DNA of 64,000 nt, taken from assembly GCA_942490885.1 (NCBI GenBank), contig CALNYT010000002.1, positions 5,022,001 through 5,086,000 on the forward strand, written 5' to 3'. This stretch comes from Oceanirhabdus sp942490885 (GTDB lineage Bacteria > Bacillota > Clostridia > Clostridiales > Clostridiaceae). How positions within the stretch are numbered: the stretch's first letter is position 1; each line of letters starts with the position of its first letter. Made by a program: the position numbers and the translations under genes. Shown here in pieces: positions 62,645 through 64,000 of this stretch. A model generated the notes under the pieces. The model was not told the DNA's origin, ran no database searches, and saw nothing but the letters and a program-made list of their open reading frames with translations.

Positions 62645-62824
62645 TTACTCGAAGAACTCACCCATCTGCCTAAACTTACTATATCTCTTAGTAAGTAAGC
62701 TCTCAGTAGTATCCATCTGTAATCTTGTTACTGTTTCAACAAGATTTTCTTTCATCTTCTCACATACCGCTGCTTTATCTTTGTGTGCACCACTTATAAC
62801 ATTTTCCACATTAACGCTACCCAT
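62645..62824 (-). pseudogene. accA: C-terminal fragment of acetyl-CoA carboxylase alpha subunit
   Basis: The 59 residues (ISGAHKDKAAVCEKMKENLV ... LLTKRYSKFRQMGEFFE) match the C-terminal end of AccA (GAH-D...RYxKFRxMG). The body of the gene is absent. It is probably a fragment left by a rearrangement; a full fab/acc operon must lie elsewhere. Confidence 0.75.
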
Positions 62825-62834
62825 GCTTCTATAA

Positions 62835-62905
62835 TAAAAAAAACCTTCACAAAACTTTATTTAACATCAATTGGCCAATTGATTTAAAGTTCTGTAGAAG
62901 GCTTT
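62835..62905 (-). terminator. Terminator of the HlyD-type gene
   Basis: AAAGCCTTCTACAGAACTTT pairs with AAAGTTTTGTGAAGGTTTTTTTT on the minus strand, with inner palindrome ATCAATTGGCCAATTGAT. Confidence 0.8.
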
Positions 62906-63003
62906 AGTATAAAAGAATTACATAAATTATATCAATTTCTATCTATAAAGTAAATATTAAATTGAATTAAACATTTTCAACATTCATAACTCATTATTTA
63001 TTT

Positions 63004-64000
63004 TTAATCTCTTAAATTTATCTTCTCTAATAACCAATAAAGTATCTTCTTATTATCAGTTATTATCTGTGCTCTACATGTCATGCCGACCTTTATCTCT
63101 TCCTTATCACCCTTATAACTATATATAGGTATATTTTTAACCCTAGCTTCTACTGGATAATAGCTCATCCCACTATTCTTATCAACTATTGAATTTATAC
63201 CTATAGAAGTGATTTCACCTTCAATATATCCAAATTCCTTATATGAAAGAGCATCAAAGCTAAATTTAATTTTATCACCAGTGTTAATTTTTGAAATATC
63301 TTTATTAGATAAAAATATCTCCACATTATAATATGGATTTTCCTCTGATATTATTGAAACTATTTGTTCTCCAACATTAACTAACTCTTTATTATTTATA
63401 TCCCTTACTATACTTATTCTTCCTTCAATCGGACTTTTAACTATATAATCTTCAATAGCTAATTGAACATTTTCAAGTTCCTTATCATATGCTAACTTTT
63501 GGTCTTCATTTGATTTTAATAAGTTATTAATTGCTACAATGTTATCCATAATAAACTGATTTATAAGAGTTGAAGTATACGCATGATTGGCTGAATACAC
63601 CTTGTTATTATTATTTATTTTTTCTTTATCAAATTTGTATTTTTCAATATTGTTGTTTAGATCTTTTATTTTTGTATCAATTTCTATAAACAATTTGTTT
63701 TTATATTGCTGTATATCATTCTTTATCTTTCTTTTAGCTATGTTAATTTCTTCCTTCTTATTCTCGTTTGATACTTTTACTTGTTTCATTTCCATTTCTA
63801 GATTTTTTATTTGTAACTGAACATCATTGATAGTGTTCTGGAACTTTTCAATCTCTATATTATAATTTTTATATTTTAATAGATAGACTTCATCTTTTTT
63901 ATCAAAAAACTCCTTACTTTCTTTTATACTTTTTTCAAGTTTTTCCCATCCATCACGCTCTTCCTTAACTCTCTTCCGTTTATTATATTTGCTGTTTAAC
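63004..64000 (-). CDS. HlyD-family secretion adaptor, C-terminal part (runs off the window)
   Basis: The minus-strand frame stays open to the window edge, giving ~332 residues without a start. It has a long coiled coil (LEKSIKESKEFFDKKDEVY ... IAKRKIKNDIQQYKNKL), then a lipoyl-like beta domain (IVKSPIEGRISIVRDI, VGEQIVSI) and a C-terminal beta-barrel with GMTCRAQIITDNK, the usual bacteriocin-accessory HlyD ending. It would link a C39-peptidase ABC exporter to peptide release. The exporter gene is presumably upstream, beyond 64000. Confidence 0.88.
   Translation of the reverse strand, partial: LNSKYNKRKRVKEERDGWEKLEKSIKESKEFFDKKDEVYLLKYKNYNIEIEKFQNTINDVQLQIKNLEMEMKQVKVSNENKKEEINIAKRKIKNDIQQYKNKLFIEIDTKIKDLNNNIEKYKFDKEKINNNNKVYSANHAYTSTLINQFIMDNIVAINNLLKSNEDQKLAYDKELENVQLAIEDYIVKSPIEGRISIVRDINNKELVNVGEQIVSIISEENPYYNVEIFLSNKDISKINTGDKIKFSFDALSYKEFGYIEGEITSIGINSIVDKNSGMSYYPVEARVKNIPIYSYKGDKEEIKVGMTCRAQIITDNKKILYWLLEKINLRD

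Overview
The window is low-GC DNA of a Clostridium-like Firmicute. The signs are strong A+T bias, AGGAGG-type ribosome binding sites, T-box control of asnS, a cobalamin riboswitch, GAACNNNNGTTC-type SOS control, a DUF1540 protein and many clostridial families. I cannot name the species.

Layout. 1-10,660 is a worn accessory region. It starts with the 5' end of a phenolic acid decarboxylase gene and then carries fragments of DUF960, DUF3795, SIR2-like, DUF2625, GNAT, YhcG/DUF1016 and DUF3990 genes, an intact IS200/IS605 element, two Fic proteins and a MazG-like protein. It abuts the 3' end of rlmH, and a second copy of the last codons of rlmH lies 1.9 kb away, like an SCC-type attachment site. 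10,661-29,722 is mostly chromosomal core: rlmH, a mercury-methylation-like pair hgcB-hgcA, two chemoreceptors, a sigma-54-controlled permease/peptidase operon with its activator, walJ, murA, two 2H-phosphoesterase-like proteins and T-box-asnS. 29,900-40,960 holds a beta-helix protein, a YdcZ-type transporter, a LysR regulator, a radical-SAM peptide cluster (small Cys-containing precursor, SPASM maturase, ABC exporter, degenerate subtilase), IS remnants and an XRE-TPR regulator. 40,969-44,207 is cinA, interrupted after 31 nt by a 2.0-kb IStron (group I intron plus IS607-type tnpB). 44,634-59,072 carries a 2-hydroxyacid dehydrogenase, an M16C protease, a riboswitch-controlled corrinoid ABC importer, lipoproteins, methionine aminopeptidase and an SOS-controlled small gene. 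59,590-64,000 is a double-glycine bacteriocin-like locus broken by a transposase, with an S41 protease and an HlyD-type secretion adaptor.

The most notable observation is that both hgcA and hgcB carry a single in-frame TGA. In hgcB it falls where the family has its conserved Cys after GVG. In hgcA it follows a Cys near the N-terminus. Each TGA is followed at 22-24 nt by a small stem-loop with a GG-containing loop, as expected of a bacterial SECIS. I infer that both may be selenoproteins; two nonsense mutations are the alternative. The corrinoid importer with its cobalamin riboswitch could supply the cofactor that HgcA needs.

Other repeated structure includes five copies of a ~105-bp palindromic, MITE-like repeat, a family of GGGACAGTTCTCAAT palindromes used as terminators, and an exact (ATTTAT)7 tract just upstream of a chemoreceptor gene.
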